A stretch of 64,000 bases of DNA from Amblyornis subalaris (GCA_018881555.1 JACAXG010000026.1:7553825-7617824); one strand, 5' to 3'; positions 1-12,995 are shown, counted from the stretch's first letter. Translations and numbers: made by a program. The notes: generated by a model from the sequence alone, not told the origin.

Positions 1-1924
1 CTAGAGTGCTTGGTCGTTCTTGTTTTTAAAGTATTGCTCCCCCAGATACCCTCTAAGTAATCAGAACTTATTCATTAGGTAATCATTACATAACATAATG
101 CTCTTTGGTTTAGGTATGAATAATTTTATCATTAAATATACCTTTAATTTTTCAAAGACTAATTTACAGCTGCAGATACTGTCAGACAAGAGAAAGCATA
201 TTGTCTTTTTATTGCTTAATACACACATTTTGAAGGAAGACTGTACAAACGACACTAAGATACCATTTCTATGTTGTAGAATAAGTAATAGGCAAATTCG
301 GAATGAATAAAGAGAGCCCTTTCTTGCACAACTTTCTCAAACTAGTTGGCATAAAGTTTTACCAAAGATGGAAATTTAACAAATTTTTTAAAATGAATGG
401 ATCTTTCCTGTAAAAAAAAGAAAATGTACAATTATCAGCTATGTATTTTTAAAAATATTAGATGTATGTCAGATTATCTACTGCCAGTTTGGAGGGTTTT
501 TTGAGCCATCCATTGAGTTGGACACTGGTTCATAAATAAAAGAACTAAAGGGAAAAATTTTCTGTTCTATTGTAACAATTCTGATGTTTCTACATCAAAC
601 AATGTTTTAGATGTTTCTAAATTTACTGATTTTTAAAAGAATTAGGAATAAAACAACAAAACCTTCAAACTGCTTTCACCTAATCCAGAGCACAGCAGCT
701 GTCACTGATTCTCTACTGAATAAAATTCATTGAACACCTTTCTAGCATTTGCTGCTCAGGAATGTGGCAGGCCCTCTGTAGCCTTCATAAAGCTCTGAGT
801 AATCTAATTTAATTTTGAAATTATCACATTTTAAGTAGAAAAGGGAAGACTACATGACCTCCAGAAGTCCTTTGCAATCTACCTGGTTTATGACTTCCAT
901 GATCTGCAATTGCATTTCAAGCAAATCNCAATATCATTTTCCAAGTTAGAAATTATCAAAAAAAACACTAAGTGGAACTGTCTGATGAACAAGATCTAGA
1001 CTGTGGAACTCTTTATTCCAAGAATGAAACTCATAAAATGGTTGACAACAACTAGAATCAAATGCAAAACCCATTCCCTTGGTTACATGTTCAGGGATAC
1101 CTCCTTCCTAAGTGTGAACGTGCACATCCACCTGTTAGTCGTCAAGGAGAAGTGAATCTCCTGTCCTGGCAGAGGCTTTTCAAACCCGGAGACAGTGAGT
1201 ATTTATACTCNCTTATTCAAGAGTCATGGGCCTCTCAGTGTATAACTGGTGGTACACACAGGGAAGTAAAATACTTGCTTTACTTGAATTGTAGTCTCTT
1301 AAGTGAAAATATTGCAGCCGTTCTGAACATGTATAAAACCTTAGTTTGCTAAAGACTTTGACTCTCTATTTATTTTCATACCTTTGTGAAAATACTCTCT
1401 TTTCTAGATTGGTAGTTTTTCTCTTTTTGAATGCTGATGTTCTGTCATTTTGGTATTTAATATGGTATAGCTATAAAACTATAGATGTACAACTTTGCAC
1501 TTCACCTGATTACATAAACAATTTTCAACACTATAGTAAAAAAAAATTAAAGGAGAATGTCGTCTTGGATTTCTCTCTCTCTATCTTCAAAAGGCTCCTA
1601 AGGATTGATAAGTCCCTCACAGAATGAATTTTCTGTTAACTCTCATGGAAAGGGCTATCTAGGAAAAGACATCCTCTCAGCTGTGCATATCTTGTTCATT
1701 GAGAGTAGGAGAAAAAGTTGTAAATCACATTGAGCACCTCAGGAGGTTTTATTTGATCACAGAAAGAAAAATCCAGATCTGTATTTCCAAATCCCATTTA
1801 GACACCAATCAAAACACTGAGGCAAAATAATTCCATGAAGTAGTGACAAAAAGGGAAATAGCTTCAAATTGAAACAGAGTGGGTTTAGATGAGATATTAG
1901 AAAAAAAAAAAAAATACTGTGGGA
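1..1924. other. AT-rich non-coding stretch, no gene seen
   Basis: This stretch has only short open frames (all under 100 codons), with no recognisable protein motif, no splice-flanked coding block and no RNA gene. I see no interspersed repeat before the CR1 copy that follows it. It is 5' of the CpG-island promoter at 12.8 kb and is probably intergenic. Confidence 0.5.
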
Positions 1925-2123
1925 GTGATGAGACACTGGTAAAGGTTTCCCAGAGAAGTTGTGGATGCCCCATCTTTNGAAGTGTCCAAGCACAGGTTGG
2001 ATGGGGCTCTGAGCAACCTGGTCTAGTGACTGGTGTCCTTGTCTGTGACAGGGCTGGGGGAANGAGATGATCTTTAAGGTCCCTTCCAACCCCAGCCATT
2101 CTGTGATTCCATGATTCTATGAC
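1925..2123 (+). repeat. CR1 LINE 3' end, truncated
   Basis: The segment reads like the 3' end of an avian CR1 retrotransposon: the block 'aaaggtttcccagagaag', a 'ggttggatggggctctgagc' block, then 'ggtcccttccaacccc', and a tail with repeated ATTCTGTGATTCCATGATTCTATG-type octamers. The tail is at the right, so the copy is on the + strand. It is 5'-truncated like most CR1 insertions. An A-run at about 1901-1914 lies just outside its left edge. Two N bases fall inside. No coding capacity is left beyond short fragments. Confidence 0.88.
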
Positions 2124-3527
2124 TCCCAAGCAGAAATGCTGCAAGGAAGGGCAATAAAATAATCAGGAAGGGTTCAGTGTCACTGTACCATGTGTCAAAA
2201 TGACTGTCAGGTTTGTCATTTTGAGACAGTACAAATAAATGACTTGTGAGAAAGTTTGGCTTCAAGTCAAATGTAATATTAATGAGATTTTGGCAAATAT
2301 AGTTGAAATATTTATTGAAACACCTTGAAAAATGTTAACATTATGGCCAATTAAGATTTCTAGAACACTTTTCGTCTTTTCCTATATGAAAGGTCTCCCC
2401 CAGCATGTGAACTGGAGCTGTTCTGTGCATCACCATGACATCTTCTATACATGTCAGTTCAGTGAGCTCCCTGTCTGCTCTTGTAATGGAGACTAAGCAC
2501 AAACTTCTTGCATCCTCAGGCCATCAGAAAGTTTTTTAAAAGAGCGTGCTCCAGTTCAATAGCCATGTTAGCTCAGTGGATGATAACTTGAGGCAGAAAA
2601 ATATTTTGAATACCCAGCTAATATGAAAGTCTGGCCAAAATACAATCTGCGGAAGTATAAAAATAAAGAGCAAACATAGACTGCAATCATATGTAGTAAG
2701 TAAATTATATTTTTGTGGGTATCAAAGGATGCTAAGGCAACAGAATTATAATAGGGACTGTAAAAGGACCTGTACCAGGACAACAATTAAGAATTAGTTT
2801 AAAAAAGTCTTTTTGTAATTAAAAAAAAAAAGAGAGAGAAAATGGAAGAATAATGCATAGAATGAATTAAAACAGAATAAGATATGGATATCAAGGGTCA
2901 AACCGGAGTGTATCTATTAGCGCTTGTTAAAGAATTGCCCTGAAAATGGTTTTTTTGTGCAGTAATATATATAACACAGGAAAAGGCTGATGACCCTTCT
3001 AAAAGTGAGCTGAACCAGTACTTTGGTTAGAGACATCTCACAAGAGGAAACAAAATTTATTGGATAGAGGTTCCAATATCTCATCATATTCAATACGGCT
3101 CTCACAAAATTATTTTACTACTGGAGCTACAGACAGCCTTTACTAGTCCTTTTCTTTTTTCTTTAATAATTGCAAGTTTTCCTGGAGCTTATTAATAATT
3201 AGTATTATTATTTAAATTCACCACGCATGTAAAATGCAATTCAAGAGTTCATACTGATCATTTTTTATGACTGCTTGAAATTTTACAACAAGGATGCTAT
3301 TAGGAAGAAAAAAGGGAAGAAATACTTTCATGTTTCCCTTGCTTAAATGTTTTCAAGTAGAAATTTAGTTGGCAATTAATGTGAATGAAAAACCAGGAAC
3401 ACCTCTTAACACCCTCTCTGGCTGCTATCTCTGGCGTCATAGAAGTCACTCAATAAGAGGAAAGGTTCTTGAGGCAACCAGGATGCTGAGAGAAAGGAAA
3501 ATTCTACAAAAAGATTTAAAGAATTCT
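2124..3527. other. AT-rich non-coding stretch
   Basis: No gene, RNA or clear repeat was recognised. The only simple sequence is an A-rich run with AG repeats near 2820-2845. Open frames are short and without motifs. Confidence 0.5.
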
Positions 3528-3774
3528 TATTGTCTCTTGCCCTGTCACTGGGCAGTGCTGAGAAGAGTCTGGCTTCNTCTTCTTTCCTGTCCTCCATCAC
3601 ATGCTTTTACGCACTGATAAAATCCCCACTGAACATTCTCTTCTTAGACTGAATCCTCCGAGTTTCCTCAGCCTCCCCTTGTATATTGGATGCCCCAAGG
3701 CCTTAATTACCCTCATGGCCCCATGACTCCAGAATATCTCTCTTTCTTTTGTACTGAGGAACCCAGTGCTTCCA
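3528..3774 (-). repeat. Old CR1 LINE fragment, internal/3' part
   Basis: Read on the minus strand this matches the part of CR1 just upstream of its 3' end. On the plus strand one sees 'tgtctcttgccctgtcactggg', 'aaaatccccactgaacattctcttcttagactgaa', 'cctcagcctccccttg' and 'ttgtactgaggaacccag'. These are diverged forms of blocks that recur in CR1 copies. The true 3' terminus is missing and divergence is high, so this is an old copy. Edges are approximate. Confidence 0.72.
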
Positions 3775-6485
3775 ATGTGTCTCATTTACCATCTTTTCCA
3801 CCAACATGGATACTCTCAAGTCAAAAAACCATTTTTACTTCAGTAAGNACCCTGGGTCCAAAGCAGACAATGCCACGGAGATTCTGCTCTGTATTTCCAA
3901 ACCTCCTCAACACAGCTTGATCCCCTATAATTCTGTGAGCAGAGGGAGCAATCGAGTCCTAAACCACTTTTGAATTCTCTCAGTTTTGGTTATGCTTTGC
4001 TGAGTTCCTAAATGTAAGAAACAAACAGAAAATACCCAAGAAAAAATATTTAAAGTAATATTTTTATTAACCCCTTATGTAATATTTTCCTTTCTAACTC
4101 TCCTTCTGACAAATATTGATCCTTCCCAATCCTCCACCCTTTCTTTTTCCNATGAAGTACAAGTCAGCACAGCTCTATATGCAATACACTGATTTCTCTT
4201 GCTTGTCAAAAACACAACTGATGATTTCATCAGTGTTATTGGCACAGTTGTTGCAGAAAAAGGATTTTTTAGCTTGTTTTCCCCGATGAGCTTGCTTCTT
4301 CTGCAGTAATGTAAATATTCTGCAGCATCGTGCTTTGTCTGTGGCAACTGTGAGATTTTAAAATGTTCTTTTGGTTTTCAAAGAATGTATCTAGAACTCA
4401 GAGGTTTTCACTCTTTAAGTTGTAAGAGAGAGATAATTTTGAAAATATTGTTAAATGCTGGATATAAGGAAATTGCTGGAAAGATGACCTGAAATTAATT
4501 CTGAGAAATGATCTCATTTACTGTGCTTCCAGCTGTTCTGGGGTATAAGTCCAAGTTTAAAGAGCCTGAATACATGCATGGTCATCATGTGTGCCTGAGA
4601 ACAGGAACTGAATCACCTGGAAACTCAGTCTTTGAGTCATTTTAAAACTGCTTCTGTAGAAAGAGTTCTGCTTTCTCAGGCTCTGAGAAGGCCGAGGTCT
4701 GCTCACATAAAAGAGTCGGGAAATGTTAGACCTTCATACATTTGAAAGATTATTTCACAGATAGATTTTTCTCAAGTTTTCATCTTGTTACACATAGCTC
4801 TATGGAAAAGGTTTCTTTGTGGGATAAAATTCCCAATGCAATTGCTCCCAAACAAACATTTTAAATTAATTATTCATGCAATTTTAAAAATGTCTTCAAA
4901 TTTTAACTCTGTTAAATTTGGGTTAAAAATTCTCTTTCAAAATGTATTTTTCACTCCTTGTTATTTAATTATAACTACACCTACACAGAAGAAATTTAAC
5001 ATAAAAAAGGCATAAGCAAATGTGTTGTAAACATAGCCATTATTATTTTAAATANGTTTAATTTCAGTGTAATTCTCAGCAGTATGTGTAAGTACTGCTG
5101 GTTGTTTTCTTCCCTGTTTTAAGTTGGATATCTTTTAAGTGAGCTTTTCCTTGAGCAAAGAATTTTTAGTGCCTTACAAGATTTACTGCTCCATAACTAC
5201 TCTTCTTGGTATAGCACACTCTGTTAATGTGGGTAATAAAAAAAATTAAATCTTGAATGGCCAAAAAACTGAAAAATTATGTATCTCCAAAGAAAAATCC
5301 TATTTTATGTATCTATGTACTTCGGATAACATAGATTTGCTTAACAATACAAGATTTTCCCCCCCTTTTAAGACAAATTTCTTAGCACCCTGACATTTGC
5401 CAACTCAAATGGTTATTTATTAGAAAACATTCATTATTTATTTTGAAAATCTGAAGCAAGCAGGGAAAAAGGAGTTTTCTGTTCTATTTAAAATTTTTAC
5501 ATAAAGACAATTTTAATTTGTTTCTTAAGGTATGGAAGATGTGTGGTATTGCAGTCTGGTTTGGAAGTCAGCTGGAAGGTGACCAAGGCAGTTGTAAAAA
5601 ACCCCATTATCTCTGGGTGTAAAAAGGATTCACTATAAATAAGGAGTTCATTCTCACGTGTAGTACTGTGCTTAATTCCTTGCCTTACTAAGAATGATAA
5701 CAGATAAAGAAGGAGAATGAAAAACATGTTAGAAAGACAGGAAGAAAAGCAGGTGAGATTAATAAATTAGGATCACCCCATTTAGGAAAGATATAAGAGA
5801 ATGTTTATTCTTATAATACAGCATGTAGAGAAACCAAACTGAGCACGCTTATCTTTCAAAACTCATCAGATGTAAAACTAATGAAAGAAAATGTTGTGTA
5901 ACCGACACAGTTAACCTTTGAAACCACTCGCTGTATCAATATGCTTGAAGATGTCAAGAGCTCAGAATATCTCATTAAAGCAGCAGATGTCTCCTCATAA
6001 ATAAGAACTTCTGAAGTTGTAGGTCTGAAATTGAATTAAAAGATAAGTGTGGGTGTAAACTATGGGGTTTAGATCACATGCCTTCATAAAAGTCTTGCTC
6101 TAAACCCCATGGTTTTTTGAATTTTCTATCATTATTTATTCATTGATCTCTTCTTGAAATCACAGCTGAGCACTTTCATCATGACCATTTTGGGAATTGG
6201 AGATGTGGGCAGTTGGACAGTTTTTTTATCACTTGGATAAATGAATAAACTCAAAATTANGTGTTCCTTTCCCCTCAGTCTTATTAATGTACATAAATAA
6301 AGACTTATTTCTAGGTCCTCCGTAAAGGTTTCNCTGACAGTCGACAGTCCTTGCTCATTTATATCATAGATAAGCCCATGATTACCCAGTTCTAATGAAA
6401 ACTGGAACAGTGAAGTCAGGCAGTCACATAGCTCTGAATCCCAGATACTCTAATGTGGGCAGCACTCAAAATGTACAGCACATTT
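3775..6485. other. AT-rich non-coding stretch with one hairpin
   Basis: No gene was recognised. The notable structure is a 17-bp inverted repeat at 6057-6115, listed separately. Open frames here are below 95 codons and lack motifs. Confidence 0.5.
6057..6115. repeat. Inverted repeat, 17-bp arms, 25-base loop
   Basis: The left arm 6057-6073 (AAACTATGGGGTTTAGA) pairs with the right arm 6099-6115 (TCTAAACCCCATGGTTT). Sixteen of seventeen positions are Watson-Crick pairs and the remaining one is a T/G pair, which would wobble in RNA transcribed from the + strand. The intervening 25 bases do not extend the stem. No terminal repeat or target duplication marking a transposon was seen, so this is recorded only as a structure. 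Confidence 0.8.
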
Positions 6486-6992
6486 CATAGAATCAGAGTC
6501 ATAGAATGGCCTGGGTTGGAAGGGACTTTAAAGATCATCTCATTCCAGCCCCCCTGCCATGGGCAGGGACACCTTCCACTAGCCCAGGTGGCTCAGAGCC
6601 CCATCCAACCTGGCCTTGAATACTGCCAGGGATGGGGCGGCCATAACCTGTTCCAGGGTCTCACCACCCTCACAGGAAAGCCTTCTCTGCTCCAAGCTGA
6701 ACATTCCCAATTCTCTCAGCCTTTCCTCACAGCAGAGGTGCTCCATCCCTCTGATCATCTTGGTGCCTCCTCTGGAGTGGCTCCAACAGCTCCATGTCCT
6801 TCCTGTGCTGTGCCCCCAGGGCTGGATGCAGCACTGCAGGTGGGGTCTCAGCAGAGCGGGGCAGAGGGGCAGAATCCCCTCCCTGCCCTGCTGCCCACGG
6901 GGCTTTGGATGCAGCCCAGGGCACAGGGAGTTCAAGGTGTGCTGCAAACACACATTGCCAGCTCATGTCCAGACTCTAATCCACCAGCAACA
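6486..6992 (-). repeat. CR1 LINE 3' portion with internal deletion
   Basis: The left edge is the CR1 terminus in antisense ('catagaatggcctgggttggaaggg'), followed by 'ccttccactagcccagg' and 'ccccatccaacctggccttg'. The copy continues into more 5' CR1 sequence ('aacattcccaattctctcagcc', then 'ccccagggctggatgcagcac') and on to 'ccaccagcaa'. The step from 'caccctcacaggaaag' straight to 'ccttctctgctccaagctgaac' is shorter than in my memory of the family, which suggests an internal deletion near 6680-6690. Long open frames over this block on both strands are by-products of the repeat. Confidence 0.88.
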
Positions 6993-8446
6993 CAGTATGG
7001 AACTGCAGCCCAAAGGTATCCATAAGCTTTTTCCCTTTATGTCTAATTTTACATTCTATAGGTCACCTTTCTTTGGGCTGCAGTTTTGTATGTTTTTAGT
7101 CTTTGCTTTTAATGAAAGCACGGATGGCGCAATAAGCGTGATTTACATTTTGTTCTGCATGTCTCTGAAATTCATTGTGATTCAAAGCACTGCAGGGAAC
7201 AAGTTTCACAGTCACAGAACAGCAGCTGAGAAAGGTTTGTGTTTTGCACACACAACCACTTTAAAAACAACTGCTCTTCAAATTCTCACCATGTAGCAAC
7301 CATTCTTCGCTACTCCACATGCTGAAACAACTTCTACACATCTTGTCTCAGGCCAGCAAATCTTGTTGTCTCTTCTTCAGTGCTGCAGTAATAAAATATT
7401 CTTGAAGGTCCCTTCAATTAAATTAACTTGATGTTGCACTAAACCAGATATTACTTGCATGATCTGGTAATACAGTTCATGGAGGAATAGTGTTCATCAA
7501 AGAGATGGTAACAAGTGGCTGGTGGGACTTCAGTAACCAAAAGCAGGTGTTTACACTGGTCAGGCAATGAAGGTGAAAGTTCTAATGAGTTAAGGAAATG
7601 TAGTCATTTATGAAACATTGTTTGGTAGCATCCATAATATTCTCAGTTGTTTTGGGGGTTTTTTTTAAAGCATTTTTGCTCTGGAAATCGTATGAAATAA
7701 ACCACTGCTAACTGATAGGAAAGAAGAGNACTACCATGAAAAAAGCTGTTTGTAAGTACCCATAAAAGAGAGAAAGTACACAACTGCCGTGTTGCTGAAT
7801 ATGTGGGCAGGTATGTTGGAGAAGGTGGAGCATCTTCGTGCTGGCAGTTTNATTCCCAGGTAAAATAATAAACATGTGCATAATCCTGCCCATAAATCTG
7901 TACCTGATAGGGACGTGATAATAACTGTTGAGAGTTCATGGGTTTTCAGTGACTGATCTGAGAAGAGGAATAAAATCACACATCTAGAAGTGTGGGAACC
8001 TGGAGCATATGGAAATCTGCCTCTAGAGTCCGGAGAAGTTAACTTGACTCATCTCTCAAATGCTACTTTTGCTGCACCAGACACAGAAGTGTACAACGCT
8101 TCTTTCAGACATATAAATTCAGCTTATTGATTTCCTTTGTCAGAACAATGTTTTATATTGTAACCAAATTAGNACACTGTACTTCAAGCAACCTTGCTAT
8201 CTTCAAAAATTAAGCAGTCGTCTTTACCTGGACAAAATTATTTTACATTTGCCCTTGTCATTATTCAGTTCCAGAAATGATACGGAGAATTATCCTCCCT
8301 ACACAAAATCCGTGAATCTCTTCTTAGTATCTGAATAATTTCAGGATTAAGTTTCTGTAGCAGAAAGGAGAGTTCTTTATTTAAAAGGGACTTGAAACAG
8401 AATGTGTCTCTTTCTCATAAAATGTTTATACAAAATGATAGTAATT

Positions 8447-8480
8447 TTAGATCTTTATGAAAGTTAGATCTTTATGAAAG
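8447..8480. repeat. 17-bp perfect tandem duplication
   Basis: The unit TTAGATCTTTATGAAAG occurs twice head to tail with no mismatch (8447-8463 and 8464-8480). This is consistent with a recent replication-slippage duplication. Confidence 0.9.
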
Positions 8481-10288
8481 TCCCTGTAAGATGTTAAGAA
8501 CTTGAAACATAAATGTGGTGTAAACATTTATGAAACTCTTTTGTTTATTGTGCATCATTTCCTCACCAGAATAATGCTGTTGTTCACTGTTGTATAATTT
8601 ATCTTAGNGCCACTGTGTGTTTTCAGTTTTCTTAGGAAAGCATCCTATTTGGGATAATTACTCACTTTGGAGATGATCAGCAATTTTGTCCATGAGCACC
8701 TCAAAAATTACCCCATCTGCAGAAGGCATTTTCCTGCAAGGGCAACACACTGTGCTGCTAAGGAGGGGTATTTTGCCTTTTCTCTTTTCCTTTTCTCTCT
8801 CGTTTCCCATCCCCCAAAACATTTACCAATTGTTCTAAGACATGCCGATTTCCTTACAACTCATCAGTTATTTTCAGATATATGATCTCTGTGCTTTTTT
8901 TTGTAACTGTGCCGTTACCATACANTCCCCTAAAATGCTCAGCTAATTTTAAGGCGCTCCCTTAACATTTCATTTTCATGTAAGCAAATCCAGCTGGATC
9001 TCTTGACAGCTTGGGTGTCCATAGGGAAAAGTGCATTTCCATATAAATATCCATTATCAAATCATCACCAAGATTTAAGTTTCTATATTTAATTACACTT
9101 GCATTNAACGTGCAATCATCAATCAACTTAAAAAAAGTAATCCTTGTAAAAACACCATGGAGATGTTTCTTGACAAGTTCAGTCACAGTAAGTTTACAGA
9201 TCCTCAGTTCTTGTAAACTGACTCAAGTGTAGTGATGAGAGCTTGAAATGGTTCTGTTGCCAGAGCCTAATTCTGCCACTTTTATTCACATGAGCGGGTA
9301 GACTCCTGTATAAACAATCTCACTGAGAAAAACAAGTAAGCAACATGGGGGAAAATTAATTCTTGCTGTCTTTTTGCTAACTTCACAGCTAGTAAATCTT
9401 TGTGGGAGAAAAGCTGCACATGATAGCACAGTTGTGAAAGCTGGAGGCTACTGTGTGCAAGACAGGGAACTCACAGATATATCCACTTCGATTCTGAGTG
9501 TGATATCCCAAAAGATCTAAGGTACTAATCAAATGTATATGTAACATTAGGTAATACTTTCCCTTCCTTTCCCCTGAGATTTTTCTGGCAAAATTTTCCA
9601 GACACTGGAGTTGCATTTTAATCACCTTGAGGACCTATCAAAGTTGACTTCCTCACCTTTGAAGTAACTGCCCCAGCAGAATGATCATTGTACTTCTTGA
9701 TGCTGCACCTCTTAGCAGTTCACATGGGATAATACTCGCTGTAGTTTATTTCTGGTCTCATTTTTAAAACTTACATAGCAGAAAATGTGTTTGTTTTCTG
9801 CCAGCATATTTTTTATATGTGATATTATCCAGAAATCACNTTTTCTAATTTCCTAGTCTAAGCACAGCCATTAAACTCCATGTCAGCCTTCCNCCCAGTA
9901 AACAGCACACTCTTTAAAGAATAATGCTATTAGCCAAAGAATGGCAAATACTACAGGTCTGCCGTTATTGGTGCCAATTAGTGTTTTACAGCACTTCGAA
10001 ATTCTCATCTTTTGGTTCATTTAATGTATGGTCATGACCACCAAGAGTCACACAGATTCAGATGGCAGAAAAGTTGAGCCCTATTTCTGCATCTTTCTAA
10101 TCCCTGTTTGTGTGACCTTAGCATGATTTGCTGTTGTGGTTCACTGTGAGACACATTTTTATAGATCTTTCTTTTGTAACAAATGAGTTGTTCCAAAAGC
10201 AGCAGAAAAAAAGAAACCCTGCACACTTATGTACTTTGGCCCCTCCTCCCCTTCTCTCTGTCCTTCCACGGTGGAGGAGGAACCTTTT

Positions 10289-10307
10289 AGGTCCCTTTTA
10301 GGGACCT
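10289..10307. repeat. Small perfect hairpin
   Basis: AGGTCCC (10289-10295) and GGGACCT (10301-10307) are perfect inverted repeats around TTTTA. The string CCTTTTAGG also occurs at about 10284 and again near 10325, so the locality is a cluster of short related words. No function can be assigned. Confidence 0.8.
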
Positions 10308-12624
10308 GAATACACCCTAAAATACCTTTTAGGTGGTATATGTAACAGAGTACTTTGAGCTACATGTTTACTGATGGGTGAATCAGCTGCTGCCTCTTCC
10401 TTCAGGGAGGCCTCTGTATTTCACAGTGGTACTACAAGAATGTGATTANCTTTGAGATTTATATTCATCTTTTGTTGTTTTACTCCACTGCTTCAGAGCA
10501 GTGAAGAGCATGTTCCTCTTTTCCTTGAAAAGCTGCACTGAAAAGAGATTTCTCCAAATGCTGTACCAATGTGTTCTGGACAGTCTACACGGTGTGCTCT
10601 GCTGACTGCTGCAGCAAGTATCTAGGCTGACCTCTCAGGACAAGGAATCCTGTTTGGAAGCACAGCATCCTCATCCCATTTCAAAGGGGCAAGAACTAGT
10701 CACTCAGATCTGACACTGGCAAAATTCTCGTCATATTTATGATTTAAAATAAGCAAACTTGGGATAGCAGCATTTTTTGTGTCATGTTTAGTTCTTGTGG
10801 AGCAAGAAACTTCCTACTTGCTTGTGTATTGTGGTGTGGTGGGGCATCGGCTGTACATGGATTTCATTCCTTGAACGTGTGCAGATTAAGGTGCTTCTGA
10901 CCCTCAACTAAAGTAGACTATAACAGATGTTAAGGTATGTGTACAGGTTATTTTGTTTTATTTCTTTACACCTCTTTTATTTTCTCTAATTTTTCCACTT
11001 TTGCTGGATGGAAGTGCTCCAAAACATAAAAACCAAAGATAAATTTGATAAAATTGGCACCCTACCCACTTCAGAGAGAGGATTTCTTGCTTTTTGCCCA
11101 GTAAGGTTTATATTTATTTTAAAGGTTTTTATAGAATATTTGTTTTCATCACCTTTCTGTATTAATTTATTAATGATGTATATTTCTATAGTTGGGTACT
11201 AGGGCTGGTGGAACCTTCTTACCTAGGAAAACCCCTTCACCTAAAATTTGCTCTGCTGTGCTTTCCTGAAGCTACTCTAAAGGCCCCTGCTGTAAGTTCC
11301 TGCAGTTAAGCATCTCTCACCACATTCACGTGCAGAGAAGCTCCTAAATATAAATCCCATTCTCACCTGTAAGGCTTTGCTGAAGCTGCCATATTTTGGA
11401 TTTCCAAAACTGTACGAGGAATATCAGTTCAATTCCCACTTCANTATACATGAATCTGTTCCTTCCATACTAGGTTACAAATATATTTAGTTTCAGAGCA
11501 GGGCCATGAGGTGTGGAGCTGAGCAATATGGTTCTGATTTATGTGGTGTAGATTAACCAACCAATGGCACAAAGCTCTCACCCTCCCTTCTACCAGCATT
11601 TTCTGTACACATTCCCAAGAGTCCTAAAACATCACCCTCTGGGGAAAGACTTTGGATTTTATCACTATCTTGTTCTTCTCAGAAAGATCTGACTGCATAA
11701 TTTCTTCCTATATTTCAGAATTTTGTAGACTACTGTGCAGCAGGAGTCAAGCTGAAGATGCTGATCATGTCGTTCATATTAGTTTGCTGCAAAGGGACTT
11801 CTTGTCTCCATCCTCTTCCCCAAATCCTCTTGAAAAGGGCAAAGGAGGGGTTGGAAAAAAATATTAGCGATCTGTTAATTTGGATGAATCCTTTATTATC
11901 TACTGTCACTGCTTCACATTAATATAAATCCACTTCTTTCTCCTTCCATATATCATACAGGTGGTAAGGTGACAAATTTATGGAAGCTGCTTTGGAGCCT
12001 ATAGCTTAATTAACCCCCTCAAAAAGAATTACCTCTTCAAAGTCAAGCTGGACAAAAACCCACCTCTTTATGCAGGTTGCGGGTTTTTTTTTCCTTACAA
12101 AGCAAGATCCTCAGCCAGACAGCACCGAAGCATCCAAACGGTAAGCAATTTATTTTTTATCGGTTTTATTTCACGCAGCCGTGAATAGCAGAGGTATGTT
12201 TCCCCTCTGGACTAATAACAGAAGTCAGNCCAAGTGAATTCCTAGACAGCTGAACGAACAGGCGTAAACCCGACGGGATTAGTTACAGACACCCGTACGC
12301 GCGGCTCGCGTCCCGCGGGCGGAGCGGGGGAACCGCCGGGCCCCGCGCAGCCCCCGCGCAGCCCCGCCGGCCGCTCCCGGGGGGAAAGACGGTGCCAGGG
12401 CCACTCCGGCCCCGGGGCGCGCCCCCCTCCCGCCGGCAGCCGAAGCGCCGCTCCCGGCTTCTCCCGGCCCGGGATGCTGGGGGCTTCCCAGTAGGATTCT
12501 CCGCCGAGCCGCCGCCTCTCCGTTCTAGGCTGTGTCCCCTCAGTCAGCGGCGGAGGGGAGCGGGCTCCGGAGGGGTCGCGGTGGCGAGGCGGGGGGGGGA
12601 GCCGCCTCACCCCGGCGGGCGGGG

Positions 12625-12700
12625 ATGCAGGGAGGGACGCAGGGGGGGACGCAGGAAGGGATCCAGGAGGGGATGCACGGAGGAATGCAGGGAGGGATGC
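12625..12700 (+). repeat. 12-bp G-rich minisatellite upstream of the promoter
   Basis: Six full units and a partial seventh run head to tail with a period of exactly 12 bases: 12625, 12637, 12649, 12661, 12673 and 12685, then 12697-12700. The consensus is ATGCAGGGAGGG; variants carry ACGC, ATCC or CACGG. Since 12 is a multiple of 3 the array stays open when translated, which gives a spurious repetitive peptide. It lies roughly 175-250 bases 5' of the predicted transcription start. The G-runs could form quadruplexes. Confidence 0.92.
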
Positions 12701-12810
12701 TCCGCGCCCGCTGCCGCCTCTCAGAGCGGCGGAGGAATCTGCGGGCTCTAGCGCTCGCCGGCGTGGAGGAGCTGCGAGCGCGGCGGAGGGATCGGCCGGC
12801 CCGCCGTGCG

Positions 12811-12820
12811 CCCGCCCCCT
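12811..12820 (-). promoter_or_regulatory. GC box (Sp1/KLF-type)
   Basis: CCCGCCCCCT is the reverse complement of a GGGGCGGG-type GC box. It lies 54-63 bases upstream of the predicted start site at 12874, a usual place for Sp1-family sites. In a CpG island such strings also occur by chance. Confidence 0.45.
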
Positions 12821-12842
12821 GCGCGGCGGCGCGGCCCCGCCG

Positions 12843-12880
12843 ATATAGCGCGGCGCGGGGAGGCGCGGCCGTCACTTGGC
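12843..12880 (+). promoter_or_regulatory. Predicted core promoter: TATA-like box and initiator
   Basis: GATATAGC, with its T at 12844, is an isolated AT element in otherwise almost pure GC sequence. Thirty bases downstream is GTCACT, which fits the vertebrate initiator pattern BBCABW with the A at 12874. This is the expected TATA-to-start spacing. From 12874 to the coding ATG at 12996 there are 122 bases without any other ATG, which suits a short 5' UTR. The start site is inferred, and CpG-island genes often start at several positions. Confidence 0.55.
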
Positions 12881-12995
12881 GAGCGGCGCTCCGCGGGTGC
12901 GGGGCTGCGCGAGCAGGAGCGGCGGCGGCGGGGTTTGCCTGGGCTGGCCGAGCATCCTCCAACTTGGAACTGTCCACCGGCGCGAGCTCCTGAAC

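Larger units (their letters stand above)
6993..12239. other. AT-rich non-coding stretch upstream of the CpG island
   Basis: No exon, RNA gene or interspersed repeat was recognised in these 5.2 kb. There is a 17-bp tandem duplication at 8447-8480 and a small hairpin at 10289-10307. As the 5' flank of the promoter at 12.8 kb it may contain regulatory DNA, but nothing in the sequence alone marks such elements. Confidence 0.5.

Noticed and set aside
6453..7296. 190- and 226-codon + strand open frames
   Set aside because: They run antisense through the CR1 copy at 6486-6992 and have no independent family signal.
12532..12993. 153-codon + strand open frame ending just before the signal-peptide ATG
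   Set aside because: It consists of Arg/Ala/Gly-rich GC-driven codons and the translated minisatellite, and crosses the predicted transcription start.
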